A stretch of DNA of 64,000 nucleotides, taken from positions 62,001-126,000 of the forward strand of contig NZ_JAJAGO010000015.1 of assembly GCF_025165795.1 (NCBI RefSeq). Direction: 5' to 3'. The stretch's first letter is position 1. Each line of letters begins with the position of its first letter. A program made the translations under genes and the position numbers. A model generated the notes under the pieces. The model worked only from the letters and a program-made list of their open reading frames with translations. It searched no databases and was not told the DNA's origin. Origin of the DNA: Streptomyces gossypii. Its GTDB lineage: Bacteria; Actinomycetota; Actinomycetes; Streptomycetales; Streptomycetaceae. Below, in pieces: positions 27,001 through 34,821 of the stretch.

Positions 27001-27596
27001 TCACCGGCCAGCAGACCGTGCTCGCCCAACTCAAGCCGTGCTTCGGCTTGTTCCTCCAGCGCCAGCAGGCGCGTTTCCTCCAGCCGGACGATCGCCGCGC
27101 GGCTGAACGGTTCGTCGGCGAAGTCGGCGAAGGCGGGGCCCCGCCACAGTTCCAGGGCTTCGGTCAGCAGGGCGGCCCGCTCACGGGGCGCGTCGGCCTG
27201 CCGGGCCCGCGCCGTCAGGGAGGCGAACCGGTCGGCGTCCACCGCGTCGTCCGCCACCCGCAGCAGATAGCCCGGCGGACGGTGCACCACCAGCTCCCGG
27301 CCGCCGTCTCCCCCGCCGCCCCCTCCACTCCCGGCGGCTCCGCCGCTCCTCGCAGCTCCGCCCCCTGCCCGTGCCAGGGCACGCCGCAGCCGCGACACGC
27401 GGGTCTGCAGCGCGCCCGCCGGGTTGGCGGGCGGCCGGGCTCCCCACAGGTCCTCGACCAGCCGGTCGGAGGAGACCACCTGCCCCGGCGTCACCAGCAG
27501 ACCGGCCAGCAGGGCGCGGACCTTCGCTTCCGGCACCGCCACCGGTTCACCGTCCGCCGTCCACACGGCCAACGGCCCCAGCACCCCGTATCGCAT
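24087..27596 (-). CDS. AfsR/SARP-type regulator with BTAD, NB-ARC and TPR domains
   Basis: 1169 residues. Order: OmpR-like DNA-binding domain (about 1-95, VRALLAGLLVTPGQVVSSDRLVEDLWG), BTAD (about 105-260), a repetitive Ala/Pro/Val linker (about 275-330), an NB-ARC ATPase with P-loop GPGGVGKTRLA and LLVLDNCEHV Walker B, then helical TPR-like repeats to the end. Large SARPs of this kind activate specialised metabolism and bind promoters as ATP- or signal-controlled switches. A second Gly/Ala-rich insert interrupts the DNA-binding/BTAD junction. The gene is divergent from an SDR and an MFS exporter, which are plausible targets. No biosynthetic cluster accompanies it in the window. Confidence 0.92.
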   Translation of the reverse strand: MRYGVLGPLAVWTADGEPVAVPEAKVRALLAGLLVTPGQVVSSDRLVEDLWGARPPANPAGALQTRVSRLRRALARAGGGAARSGGAAGSGGGGGGDGGRELVVHRPPGYLLRVADDAVDADRFASLTARARQADAPRERAALLTEALELWRGPAFADFADEPFSRAAIVRLEETRLLALEEQAEARLELGEHGLLAGELGDLTERHPLRERLRAAHMRALYRAGRASEALDSYHALRRRLDEELGLEPSTGLAALQQAILRQDPALRAVGPVGAAGAPDVAVPAAPAAPAVPAAPAVPAAPAVPAAPAVPAAPAMPAVSAMSAAPAADRARPRTNLPTPVTGLIGRSGSVTEVRSLLASSRLVTLTGPGGVGKTRLALETAAQLADSFADGAWLVELAAQPRPGAGPGPGPGSVEKLAEAVAATLGIRDDAGGGAGPLPPGKPLTMTSRLAEALPGKELLLVLDNCEHVIESAAALAEALLQAAPGVRLLATSQEPLDIPGEQLWSVPPLDVPEPAEAAEPADGTGTAEAQAALRRSSAVQLFVARAVAASPGFVLTDDNAPAVAAICRRLDGIPLALELASSRVRALGVRELAERLNDRFRLLTGGHRGAPARQRTLRAMIDWSWELLTAAEQTVLRRLAVHSDGCTLDAAETVCAGDGVKPAQVMDLLSRLVDRSLVVVAHGPDGPRYRLLESVAAYCLEQLRATEHQQIRRTHAGHYAALAEQAEPYLRGSDQQRWLGRLDAEAANIRGALDWAAADGDARLARRLVHAMFWYWYLRGRLAEAKRSLSLALSVRAEGGPGPAVDSAPAEAWLAGMRMLSGDRAPARGSRSPLQLYEAVREPARHSTRAGWFLGFAVSGFGDQAVGEELTDRVLADFRALDDSWGIAAALGTRGMQRLVRGDLESARRDAEQSLALFRTAGDRWGQLYAMGVLGTLAEIAGDYAGAAKWHQDSLCFAEDLGLWTAASTRWSELGRIALLTGDQERAEEFHERARRLAVEQGDKPAEEFAEVGLALGARRQGRLDSAEAYLGNWIEWNRQFDAEYGTALILAELGFIAELRGDADAALARHREGLTAARDTGDPRAVALALEGLAGAHALAGSHERAARLLGAATEARASVGAPLPPAERADVDRATAAARAGLGPAAFDTAFARGGELDPATEPAP
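26640..26753 (-). repeat. 18-bp in-frame minisatellite in the SARP linker
   Basis: About five near-perfect copies of GGCACGGCAGGTGCGGCA (as read on +) encode repeated A-P-A-V-P-A units. It is a multiple of three, so length can vary without loss of frame. Confidence 0.9.
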
Positions 27597-27754
27597 GAAC
27601 CCACGGTAGCCGCCCGCCGGGGAGAAGCCGCCACCGCAAGCGGACCGAAAGCCGCCCGCAAGCGCCGCCGCGCACAGTCGTCCTCGTCAACAGGGAACGG
27701 CGCGGCGCAGCAGCGGCGCGGCCCGACGCAGCACGGCTGAGCAGGGAGACAACG

Positions 27755-28516
27755 ATGAGCAGGTTCACGGGCAAGAAGGCGGTCGTCACCGGCGGTACGC
27801 ACGGGATGGGCCTGGCGATCGTCAAGGCGCTGCTGGACGGCGGAGCCGAGGTCGTCTTCACGGGCCGTAACGAGCGGAAGATCGAAGAGGCGCAGTCGCA
27901 GTTGAAGTCCGGCGCGGCACACGTGGTGCGCTCCGACGCCGCGAGCATGGCAGACATCGCCGCTCTCGCCGATCTCACACAGAAGAAGCTCGGCCGCATC
28001 GACTATCTCTTCCTCAATCACGGAATCGCCGAACTGGAGCCGCTCGAAGACGTCACCGAGGGGTCCTGGGACCGGCACTTCGACATCAACACCAAGGGCA
28101 CCTTCTTCACCGTGCAGAGCCTGGCGCCGCTGATCAACGACGGCGGGGCGCTGGTCTTCACGACCGTCGCCAACGATCACGTCTTCCCCGGTATGAGCGC
28201 CTACTCCGCCTCCAAGGACGCGGTCCGCGCCTTCGCCCATGTCCTGGCCGCCGAGTTCCTGCCGCGCGGGATCCGGGTCAACTCCGTCGCCCCCGGCTTC
28301 ATCAAGACACCCACCATGGGCGTCGCCGGACTGACGGACGAGGAGCGCCGGGAGTTCGAGAAGCAGGGTGACGAGACGACGCCGCTGAAGCGCAACGGCA
28401 CGGTCGAGGAGGTCGCCGCCGCCGCGCTGTTCCTGGCCGCCGACGCGACCTTCACGACAAACGTCGAACTCCCCGTCGACGGCGGCTTCGCGCAGGGCCT
28501 CAGCGCCGCGCACTGA
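27755..28516 (+). CDS. short-chain dehydrogenase/reductase
   Basis: 253 residues, classic SDR. The cofactor motif is TGGTHGMG near residue 13, the NAG-like motif is LNHGIAE, and the active site is Y-S-A-S-K (MSAYSASKDAVRAFA) with a catalytic Ser replaced or shifted in the TTVANDH strand. GGGAG precedes the ATG. It is followed after 147 bp by the MFS exporter on the same strand and is divergent from the SARP gene. The substrate is unknown. Confidence 0.93.
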   Translation: MSRFTGKKAVVTGGTHGMGLAIVKALLDGGAEVVFTGRNERKIEEAQSQLKSGAAHVVRSDAASMADIAALADLTQKKLGRIDYLFLNHGIAELEPLEDVTEGSWDRHFDINTKGTFFTVQSLAPLINDGGALVFTTVANDHVFPGMSAYSASKDAVRAFAHVLAAEFLPRGIRVNSVAPGFIKTPTMGVAGLTDEERREFEKQGDETTPLKRNGTVEEVAAAALFLAADATFTTNVELPVDGGFAQGLSAAH

Positions 28517-28663
28517 TCCCGCGCCCGGCCCATACGCCCCGGCCCCTCTACTCCCCTGCCTCCCGTACGCGGGTGCGGCCCCGCGACGCTGCCGTGGCCG
28601 CATCCGCAGCACCCGCAGCACCCCTGAATGCCCAACGGATATCCGAACGGAAGGTTCACCCCC

Positions 28664-30283
28664 ATGTCTTCACAGGTCGTCTCCGGGCGCACGCGCGCCG
28701 GACGGCGGGAATGGATCGGGCTGGCGCTGCTGGCGCTGCCCAGCATGCTGCTGTCCCTGGACGTGACACTGCTGCACCTGGCCGTGCCCCAACTGGGCGC
28801 GGCGCTGGCGCCGAGCAGCACCCAGATGCTGTGGATCATCGACATCTACGCGTTCATGATCGCCGGTTTCCTGGTCACCATGGGCACCCTGGGCGACCGC
28901 ATCGGCCGCCGCAGGCTGCTGCTGGGCGGCGCCCTGGCCTTCGGTGTCGCCTCGGTGCTCGCCGCCTACGCGAACAGCCCGGAGATGCTGATCGGCGCCC
29001 GAGCCCTGCTGGGCATCGCGGGCGCGACGCTGATGCCCTCCACGCTCGCCCTGATCAGCAACATGTTCCAGGACCCCAGACAACGGGGAAGCGCCTTCGG
29101 AATCTGGGCTGCCAGCTTCTCGCTCGGCATCGCCCTGGGCCCGGTGGTCGGCGGCGCGATGCTGGAACGCTTCTGGTGGGGCTCGGTCTTCCTGCTCGCC
29201 CTCCCGGTGATGGCCCTGCTCCTGATCACCGGCCCGCTGGTGCTGCCCGAGTACAGGGACGAGAACGCGGGCCGCCTCGACCTGATCAGTGTCGGCCTCT
29301 CGCTGGCCACCATCCTGCCCGTCGTCTACGGCATCAAGGAGACCGCCAAGCACGGCCCGGGGGCGGCTTCGCTGGCCGCTCTCCTCGTCGGCGCGGCCTT
29401 CGGAATCCTCTTCGGCCGCCGCCAACTGCGCCTGACCGAGCCGATGCTGGACCTGAGCCTCTTCCGCAGCCGCGCGTTCAGCGTCGCGCTGGGTGTGATG
29501 CTGTTCGGCGCCTTCGCGATCGGCGGCATCTATCTGTTCGTCACCCAGTATCTGCAGCTGGTCGCCGGACTCTCCCCGTTGCGCGCCGGGCTGTGGCTGC
29601 TGCCCGCCGCCGCGCTGCTCATCGTCATGTCGATGCTCGCCCCGGTCGCGGCCCGCCGCATCCGCCCCGGCAGTGTCACCGGCATCGGCCTCGCCCTGTC
29701 CGCCGTGGGCTATCTCATCCTCACCCTGGCCGACCCCAGCGACAACGGACTCGCCTACGTCGTCATCGGCTTCAGCTTCGTCTACACCGGTATCGGCCCG
29801 CTGATGGCACTCAGCGTCTCCCTCATCGTCGGGTCCGCGCCGGACGAAAAGGCAGGAGCGGCCTCAGCCCTTCAGGAGACCAGCAGCGAGTTCGGTCTCG
29901 CGCTGGGCATCGCCGCCCTCGGCAGCATCGGCACCACCGTCTACCGCGACGGCGTCTCGGACAGCCTGCCGGCCGACACCCCCGCCGCCGCCGAGACCGC
30001 CACCCAGGACACCCTGGCCCGTGCCCTGGACGCCACGGAGGGCCTCCCCGCCTCCCTCGCCAACCAGATCCTCACCCCCGCCCGCGAGGCGTTCGCCACC
30101 GGCCTCAATGTCGTCGCCCTCATCAGCGCGATCCTGGTGGCGGCCCTCGCCGTCCTCGCCTTCACCACCCTCCGCCACGTGCCGCCCACGGGGGCGGCGC
30201 AGGAGCCGGAAGAGCGGGAAGCGCCGGAGGCGCTCGCGGAGTCCGCACCCGACACGACCGCCTCCGTGCCGGTTCCGCGCTAA
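28664..30283 (+). CDS. MFS multidrug exporter, DHA2 (14-TM, EmrB/QacA-type)
   Basis: 539 residues from the ATG at 28664, which has GGAAGG nine bases upstream; an earlier ATG lacks one. LDVTLLHLAVPQLG in helix 1 and the loop motif GTLGDRIGRRRLLL are characteristic of DHA2 proton/drug antiporters. The protein is hydrophobic throughout with enough length for 14 helices. The last 40 residues are an acidic, Pro/Glu-rich tail. It likely exports a cationic or amphipathic compound. Paired with the SDR, and divergent from the SARP regulator. Confidence 0.93.
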   Translation: MSSQVVSGRTRAGRREWIGLALLALPSMLLSLDVTLLHLAVPQLGAALAPSSTQMLWIIDIYAFMIAGFLVTMGTLGDRIGRRRLLLGGALAFGVASVLAAYANSPEMLIGARALLGIAGATLMPSTLALISNMFQDPRQRGSAFGIWAASFSLGIALGPVVGGAMLERFWWGSVFLLALPVMALLLITGPLVLPEYRDENAGRLDLISVGLSLATILPVVYGIKETAKHGPGAASLAALLVGAAFGILFGRRQLRLTEPMLDLSLFRSRAFSVALGVMLFGAFAIGGIYLFVTQYLQLVAGLSPLRAGLWLLPAAALLIVMSMLAPVAARRIRPGSVTGIGLALSAVGYLILTLADPSDNGLAYVVIGFSFVYTGIGPLMALSVSLIVGSAPDEKAGAASALQETSSEFGLALGIAALGSIGTTVYRDGVSDSLPADTPAAAETATQDTLARALDATEGLPASLANQILTPAREAFATGLNVVALISAILVAALAVLAFTTLRHVPPTGAAQEPEEREAPEALAESAPDTTASVPVPR

Positions 30284-30292
30284 GAGCCCCTA

Positions 30293-30372
30293 ACAGAATG
30301 GGCGGTCGATCAGCTTGCGGCGTCTGGTGCGTGCGCTCGCAAGGCGGAGGATCGTCCTCGTACTGGGCGTAC
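30293..30372 (+). mobile_element. partial copy of a dispersed MITE-like repeat
   Basis: The stretch from GATCAGCTTGCGGCGTCTGG to CGTCCTCGTACTGGGCGTAC matches the left half of the element at 40565-40726 (GATCAGCGCGCGGCGTCAG to CGTCCTCATACTGGGCGTA) with scattered changes. The terminal inverted repeat seen in the other copy is not conserved here, and the right half is absent. It sits directly after the MFS stop. From memory, similar elements are scattered in many Streptomyces genomes. Confidence 0.7.
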
Positions 30373-30660
30373 ATGGACGACACCCGGACCGTCTTCGACT
30401 ACACCATCCAGCGCACCGAGAAGTGGGCGTGGAGCGAGATCGGCGCCCTGCCGCGGGGCGTCTGCTGGCAGGGCGCCGAGCAGTTGAGGATCGACGCCAT
30501 GCCCGAGGCCGCGGAAGCCCCGCGCCCCGAGGGCGGCACCCGCATCAACCGGGTGTGCGTGGAGGACAACCTCTCCCGCGCCCAGTGGCGGCGGTTCACC
30601 CGCCGGGTCACGGAGCTGACGGACGGGCGGCTCGTGGTCGAGCCGCCCGTCCCGAAGCGT
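30373..30660 (+). pseudogene. coding-like remnant downstream of the partial repeat element
   Basis: From the ATG at 30373 the frame reads as real protein (MDDTRTVFDYTIQRTEKWAW ... RINRVCVEDNLSRAQWRRF) with strongly G/C-ending codons. However, it has no proper stop until 30966, inside the next gene, and runs through a 13-bp-stem hairpin at 30621-30652. The 5' side abuts the truncated mobile repeat. The best reading is a gene that lost its start to the element and its end to mutation. I do not recognise the family. The alternative is a short intact gene whose stop I misplace. Confidence 0.4.
30621..30652. terminator. strong hairpin, twin of the one at 31991
   Basis: GGACGGGCGGCTC-N6-GAGCCGCCCGTCC is a perfect 13-bp stem. 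About 43 bp including flanks are shared with the hairpin after the next gene, with three or four differences. No U-tract. Confidence 0.6.
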
Positions 30661-30854
30661 CCCCGGCCCTGGTGGCGCCCCCCCGGTGAGAACGTGCGGG
30701 CCGTGAAGCTGCCCGCGGTGCCCATCAGCACCCCTGGGGGACACTCACCTCCACCCCCTGGATGTCCGTTCCGGGGGCCTCTGACCTGTGTGATAAATAC
30801 AGACGATGAGGGCTCCGGGGGGAGCCGGGCGGGTGAGAGGGCGGGGAGAACACC

Positions 30855-31949
30855 ATGGAGCGTGACGAGTCCATACCGGACGAGGAGTGGGAGCGCTTCC
30901 TGCGCGAGGCCGAGGCCGGGTCGAAGGACGCGCCGAAGGAGCCGTCGGCGCGGGCCCGGATGGTGACGCGGCGACTGCGGGAGGAGCCCGCCCCGCCGTC
31001 CGGGTGGCGGACCCACCAGCCGCCGCAGCGAAGACGCAGCAGAAGGGTCTGGCCCGCGATCGCTCTGCTGGGCGCGCTCGGCCTGCTGATCGTCGCGCTG
31101 GCCCCGGGTCAGGTGGCCGGCTGGTTCGGCGGCGGGGGCGGAGGTGAGCCGCTCGCCGCGGAGTCGGCGCCTCCGAAGCAGCCGCCCGCGTCGGAGGCGG
31201 CAGCGCTGCCGCCCACGGTGGAGGAGCCGTTCAGGGGGTCACCGGCGGCGAGCTGGGGCGACGGCGAGGAGGGAATCCACGTGCCCGCGGCACGGGCCAC
31301 CGGTTGGATGAGCAAGGCGGAGGTCGCCCGGGCACTGGCCCGGAGCCGGGACTTCCTGGCCGCGTCCAGCCTCGATCGCGGTGTGCTGCGCGGGGAGCGG
31401 CCCAAGAAGGCGATCGCGTTGATCAACCCGAAGCAGCAGGACGTCCAGGACTATCTGGCGACCGCCTTCCGCGCGCCCAGCCGGGAGGACGATCCGCTCC
31501 TGCTCTTCAGCCGTTTCGACACCTCGGACGTGCGGCTCGCCGGCGACGTGGTCAAGACGCGAGGACGGATCACCTTCCGGGAGGGCGAGCGCGGCGCGGT
31601 CGAGGTGGTCACCGACGTCACGTACGTCTATCCGGTCGTCCGCGCCGAGGGAGGAAGCGACGAGGTCGCGCGCACCATCGTGCGCCGCGAGGTGGTGATG
31701 AGCTGGGACGACCCGGCGAAGGTGATCACACAGCCGGGCACGTTCTCGCTGGTCTCCTACCGGGAGGACGCCACCAACGGGGGCTGTGACACCTTCACCG
31801 GCTACTTCGTCCCCGAGTTCATCGACGAGCGCGCTCCCGCGGGCTCGGGGAACGGCTCCGAGGTGGACCCGTACGACCGGAGCACCTCGATGGACGCCCG
31901 CATGCGGGACGGCGGCAAGGCGGGGTGCGGGACTGCCACCCGGACGTGA
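30855..31949 (+). CDS. membrane-anchored protein, unknown function, conserved in Streptomyces
   Basis: 364 residues. The cytoplasmic N-terminal ~60 residues are charged (DESIPDEEWERFLREAEAG). One membrane helix lies at about 66-86 (RVWPAIALLGALGLLIVALAPG). A Gly/Pro/Ala linker is followed by an extracellular domain of about 240 residues ending in two Cys, one in NGGCDTFTGYF and one near the C-terminus. The Cys pair may form a disulfide. GGGGAG lies six bases before the ATG. I do not recognise the extracellular domain. TGATAAATA at 30791 could be part of its promoter. It is convergent with cbs, with a strong hairpin between. Confidence 0.8.
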   Translation: MERDESIPDEEWERFLREAEAGSKDAPKEPSARARMVTRRLREEPAPPSGWRTHQPPQRRRSRRVWPAIALLGALGLLIVALAPGQVAGWFGGGGGGEPLAAESAPPKQPPASEAAALPPTVEEPFRGSPAASWGDGEEGIHVPAARATGWMSKAEVARALARSRDFLAASSLDRGVLRGERPKKAIALINPKQQDVQDYLATAFRAPSREDDPLLLFSRFDTSDVRLAGDVVKTRGRITFREGERGAVEVVTDVTYVYPVVRAEGGSDEVARTIVRREVVMSWDDPAKVITQPGTFSLVSYREDATNGGCDTFTGYFVPEFIDERAPAGSGNGSEVDPYDRSTSMDARMRDGGKAGCGTATRT

Positions 31950-31990
31950 GCGGTGCGGAGCGCACTCAAGCTCCGCCCCGAGGAGCTGAA

Positions 31991-32022
31991 GGACGGGCGG
32001 CTCGCCGTCGAGCCGCCCGTCC
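31991..32022. terminator. bidirectional terminator between convergent genes
   Basis: A perfect 13-bp stem GGACGGGCGGCTC/GAGCCGCCCGTCC with a 6-base loop lies in the 85-bp gap between the membrane protein gene and cbs. It is nearly the same sequence as at 30621-30652. Confidence 0.75.
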
Positions 32023-32034
32023 CGCCCCAGACCG

Positions 32035-33423
32035 CTACTGCGTTTCGATGGCCATGTACGTCAGCAGGTCCTGGCGGCTCAGGACACCCGTCGGCTTCCC
32101 TTCCTCCAGCACCAGCGTCGCGTCCGCGCTCTGCAGGACGGCCATCAGGTCTCCGATCGACTCGCCGGAGCCGACGTGCGGCAGCGGGCTGCTCATGTGC
32201 TTCTCCAGCTGGTCGGTCAGCGAGGCGCGCTGGGCGAAGAGCGCGTCCAGCAGCTCGCGCTCCACGACGGAGCCGATGACCTCCGCAGCCATCACGTCCG
32301 GATGGCCCGCGCCCGGCTTGACCACCGGCATCTGCGAGACGCCGTACTCGCGCAGTACCTCGATCGCCTCGCCGACCGTCTCCTCCGGGTGCATGTGGAC
32401 CAGGGAGGGCATCGGGCCCTCCTTGTGCCGCAGCACGTCGCTCACCCGTACGACGGTCGCCTCGCCCTCCTCCAGGAAGCCGTAGTCGTTCATCCAGTCG
32501 TCGTTGAAGATCTTGCTCAGATAGCCGCGACCGCTGTCCGGCAGCAGCACGACGACCACGTCGTCCGGGCCGAGCGGCGCGGCCGCCTTCAGCGCGCCGA
32601 CCACCGCCATCCCGCAGGAGCCGCCGACCAGCAGGCCCTCCTCCTTGGCGAGGCGGCGGGTCATCTGGAAGGAGTCCTTGTCGGAGACGGCGATGATCTC
32701 GTCGGTGACCTCACGGTCGTAGGCGTCCGGCCAGAAGTCCTCGCCGACGCCCTCGACGAGGTACGGGCGCCCGGAGCCGCCGCTGTAGACGGAGCCCTCC
32801 GGGTCCGCGCCGACGATGCGGACCCGTCCGTCGCTGACCTCCTTGAGGTAGCGGCCGGTGCCGGAGATCGTGCCGCCGGTGCCGATGCCCGTGACGAAGT
32901 GGGTGATCCGCCCGCCGGTCTGCTCCCACAGCTCGGGGCCGGTCGTCTCGTAGTGCGAGCGGGGGTTGGCGGGGTTGCTGTACTGGTCCGGCTTCCAGGC
33001 GTTCGGCGTCTCGCGGACCAGCCGGTCGGACACGTTGTAGTACGAGTCGGGGTGCTCCGGGTCGACGGCCGTCGGGCAGACCACGACCTCCGCGCCGTAC
33101 GCGCGCAGCACGTTGATCTTGTCCGTGGAGACCTTGTCCGGGCAGACGAAGACGCAGTGGTAGCCCTTCTGCTGGGCGACGATGGCCAGCCCCACCCCCG
33201 TGTTGCCGGACGTCGGCTCGATGATCACGCCGCCGGGGCGAAGCGCGCCGCTCCGCTCCGCTTCCTCGATCATGCGCAGGGCGATCCGGTCCTTCACCGA
33301 ACCGCCGGGGTTGAAGTACTCGACCTTCGCCAGGACGGTGGCCTGGATACCCTCCGTCACGCTGTTCAGTTTGAGCAGCGGAGTGTTGCCGACAAGCTCG
33401 ATCATCGACTCGTGATACTGCAC
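32035..33423 (-). CDS. cbs: cystathionine beta-synthase
   Basis: 462 residues. The catalytic PLP domain (about 1-310) has the PLP lysine in PGGSVKDR and the phosphate/substrate loop EPTSGNTGVGLA, and the GTGGTISGTGRYLKE glycine loop. Two CBS (AMP/SAM-sensing) modules fill the C-terminus (about 330-460, SDVLRHKEGPMPSLVHMHPEE; SIGDLMAVLQSADATLVLEEG). It condenses homocysteine and serine to cystathionine in transsulfuration. The GTG at 33423 is used because GGAG lies six bases upstream and because homologues begin at the equivalent QYHESMIELVGNTPL. The long upstream frame is unrelated. Confidence 0.95.
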   Translation of the reverse strand: MQYHESMIELVGNTPLLKLNSVTEGIQATVLAKVEYFNPGGSVKDRIALRMIEEAERSGALRPGGVIIEPTSGNTGVGLAIVAQQKGYHCVFVCPDKVSTDKINVLRAYGAEVVVCPTAVDPEHPDSYYNVSDRLVRETPNAWKPDQYSNPANPRSHYETTGPELWEQTGGRITHFVTGIGTGGTISGTGRYLKEVSDGRVRIVGADPEGSVYSGGSGRPYLVEGVGEDFWPDAYDREVTDEIIAVSDKDSFQMTRRLAKEEGLLVGGSCGMAVVGALKAAAPLGPDDVVVVLLPDSGRGYLSKIFNDDWMNDYGFLEEGEATVVRVSDVLRHKEGPMPSLVHMHPEETVGEAIEVLREYGVSQMPVVKPGAGHPDVMAAEVIGSVVERELLDALFAQRASLTDQLEKHMSSPLPHVGSGESIGDLMAVLQSADATLVLEEGKPTGVLSRQDLLTYMAIETQ

Positions 33424-33560
33424 CTGTATCTCCACACCTTTCCGGAGGGAATCGGGGTTTCCGAGTTCCCGGTTTTTACGGGCTTCAGGGGGTTTACGGG
33501 ATTCGTCCCCGGGGGAACGCGACGGTCCGCCGACGCGTCCGGCCCGTGCGTTCACCATAT

Positions 33561-33623
33561 TGCGCAACATGCGCACACCAGTGAGGTGTTGCGCAGCGTC
33601 TCGCACGGGGCAACACAGTGTTG
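33561..33623. promoter_or_regulatory. inverted repeats in the cbs / SGNH hydrolase divergent spacer
   Basis: TGCGCAACA (33561-33569) and TGTTGCGCA (33587-33595) are 9-bp inverted arms 17 bases apart. CAACAC-A-GTGTTG (33611-33623) is a second palindrome. They sit in the ~300-bp spacer between divergent genes and are likely operator sites; the factor is unknown. Confidence 0.5.
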
Positions 33624-33720
33624 AGGACAGAATTTCCACAGACGTACAGACGTTGCCCGGACAGAACAACACAGAGGGCATTATCCGTACGGAAAGCTCT
33701 TCGGGAGGCGGACCAGACGT

Positions 33721-34821
33721 ATGCCGATGTCGAAGGCGGCGAGTGCCCGAGTGGCACGCCGGATCACGACCGCAGCCGCGTACGGCGGCGGAGGTATCGG
33801 GTTGCTCGGTGGAGCGGCGGTCGGCCTGCTCTTCACCGAGGTCCAGATCGCCAAGCGCAAGGTCGGCGGTTCCGACGACGTGCCACCGATGGCGGACGGG
33901 CTCTACGGCGGCGCCTTCGCCCAGATGACCGAACCGCGCGGCGGCGGCCGACCGGGCTCCCGCCCCGTGCGACCCCTGCGGCTCGCGATGCTGGGCGACT
34001 CCACGGCAGCCGGGCAGGGCGTGCACCGCGCCCGGCACACGCCGGGCGGGCTGCTGGCCTCCGCCCTCGCGGCGGTGGCCGAGCGCCCCGTCGAACTGCG
34101 TACCGTCGCGGTGCCCGGTGCGCAGTCGGACGGACTGGAGCGGCAGGTCACCCTGCTGCTGAGCGAACGCGACCTGTCACACGCCCCCGACGTCTGCGTG
34201 ATCATGGTCGGGGCGAACGACGTCACCCACCGGATGCCGCCCGCCCGCTCCGTACGCCTGCTCTCCGACGCCGTCGCGCGGCTGCGTACGGCGGGCTGTG
34301 AGGTGGTGGTGGGCACCTGCCCCGACCTGGGCACGATCGAGCCCGTCGGGCAGCCGCTGCGCTGGATCGCGCGGCGGCTGAGCCGCCAGCTCGCCGCCGC
34401 CCAGACGATCGCGGTGGTCGAGGAGGGCGGCCGTACGGTCTCGGTGGGCGACCTGCTCGGGCCGGAGTTCGCGGCGAACCCGCAGGAACTGTTCGGCCCC
34501 GACAACTATCATCCGTCCGCCGAGGGGTACGCCACCGCCGCCATGGCGATGCTCCCCACGCTGTGCGCCACGCTGGCCCTGTGGCCGTCGGAGGACGAGC
34601 GGCCGGACGTGACACGCCGCGAGGGCATCCTGCCGGTCGCCCGCGCGGCGGCCGAGGCGGCGGCCGAGGGCGGCACGGAGGTCACGGCGGTACGCGGCCC
34701 CTGGGCCCTCCTCAAGCACCGCAGACGGCGCCGCTTCCCCCCGGAGGACGGCCCCGCCACCCCCGGCACCCCGGACGACGACCCTCACCCTTCCCCCCGC
34801 CAGGACGCCGACGCCCACTGA
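33721..34821 (+). CDS. SGNH/GDSL-family hydrolase, membrane-anchored
   Basis: 366 residues. An N-terminal hydrophobic segment at about 17-38 (TTAAAYGGGGIGLLGGAAVGLLF) serves as anchor or uncleaved signal. Block I is LAMLGDSTAAGQGV with the nucleophilic Ser near residue 88. Block III is IMVGANDVTH. Block V is DNYHPSAEGYATA with the catalytic Asp and His. These hydrolases act as lipases, esterases or acetyl-hydrolases of sugars at the cell surface. The tail is basic then Pro-rich. GGAGG lies 12 bases before the ATG. It is divergent from cbs. Confidence 0.9.
   Translation: MPMSKAASARVARRITTAAAYGGGGIGLLGGAAVGLLFTEVQIAKRKVGGSDDVPPMADGLYGGAFAQMTEPRGGGRPGSRPVRPLRLAMLGDSTAAGQGVHRARHTPGGLLASALAAVAERPVELRTVAVPGAQSDGLERQVTLLLSERDLSHAPDVCVIMVGANDVTHRMPPARSVRLLSDAVARLRTAGCEVVVGTCPDLGTIEPVGQPLRWIARRLSRQLAAAQTIAVVEEGGRTVSVGDLLGPEFAANPQELFGPDNYHPSAEGYATAAMAMLPTLCATLALWPSEDERPDVTRREGILPVARAAAEAAAEGGTEVTAVRGPWALLKHRRRRRFPPEDGPATPGTPDDDPHPSPRQDADAH

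Noticed and set aside
24087..30283. antibiotic biosynthetic cluster around the SARP regulator
   Set aside because: Only an SDR and an MFS exporter are adjacent; no core biosynthetic enzyme is present.
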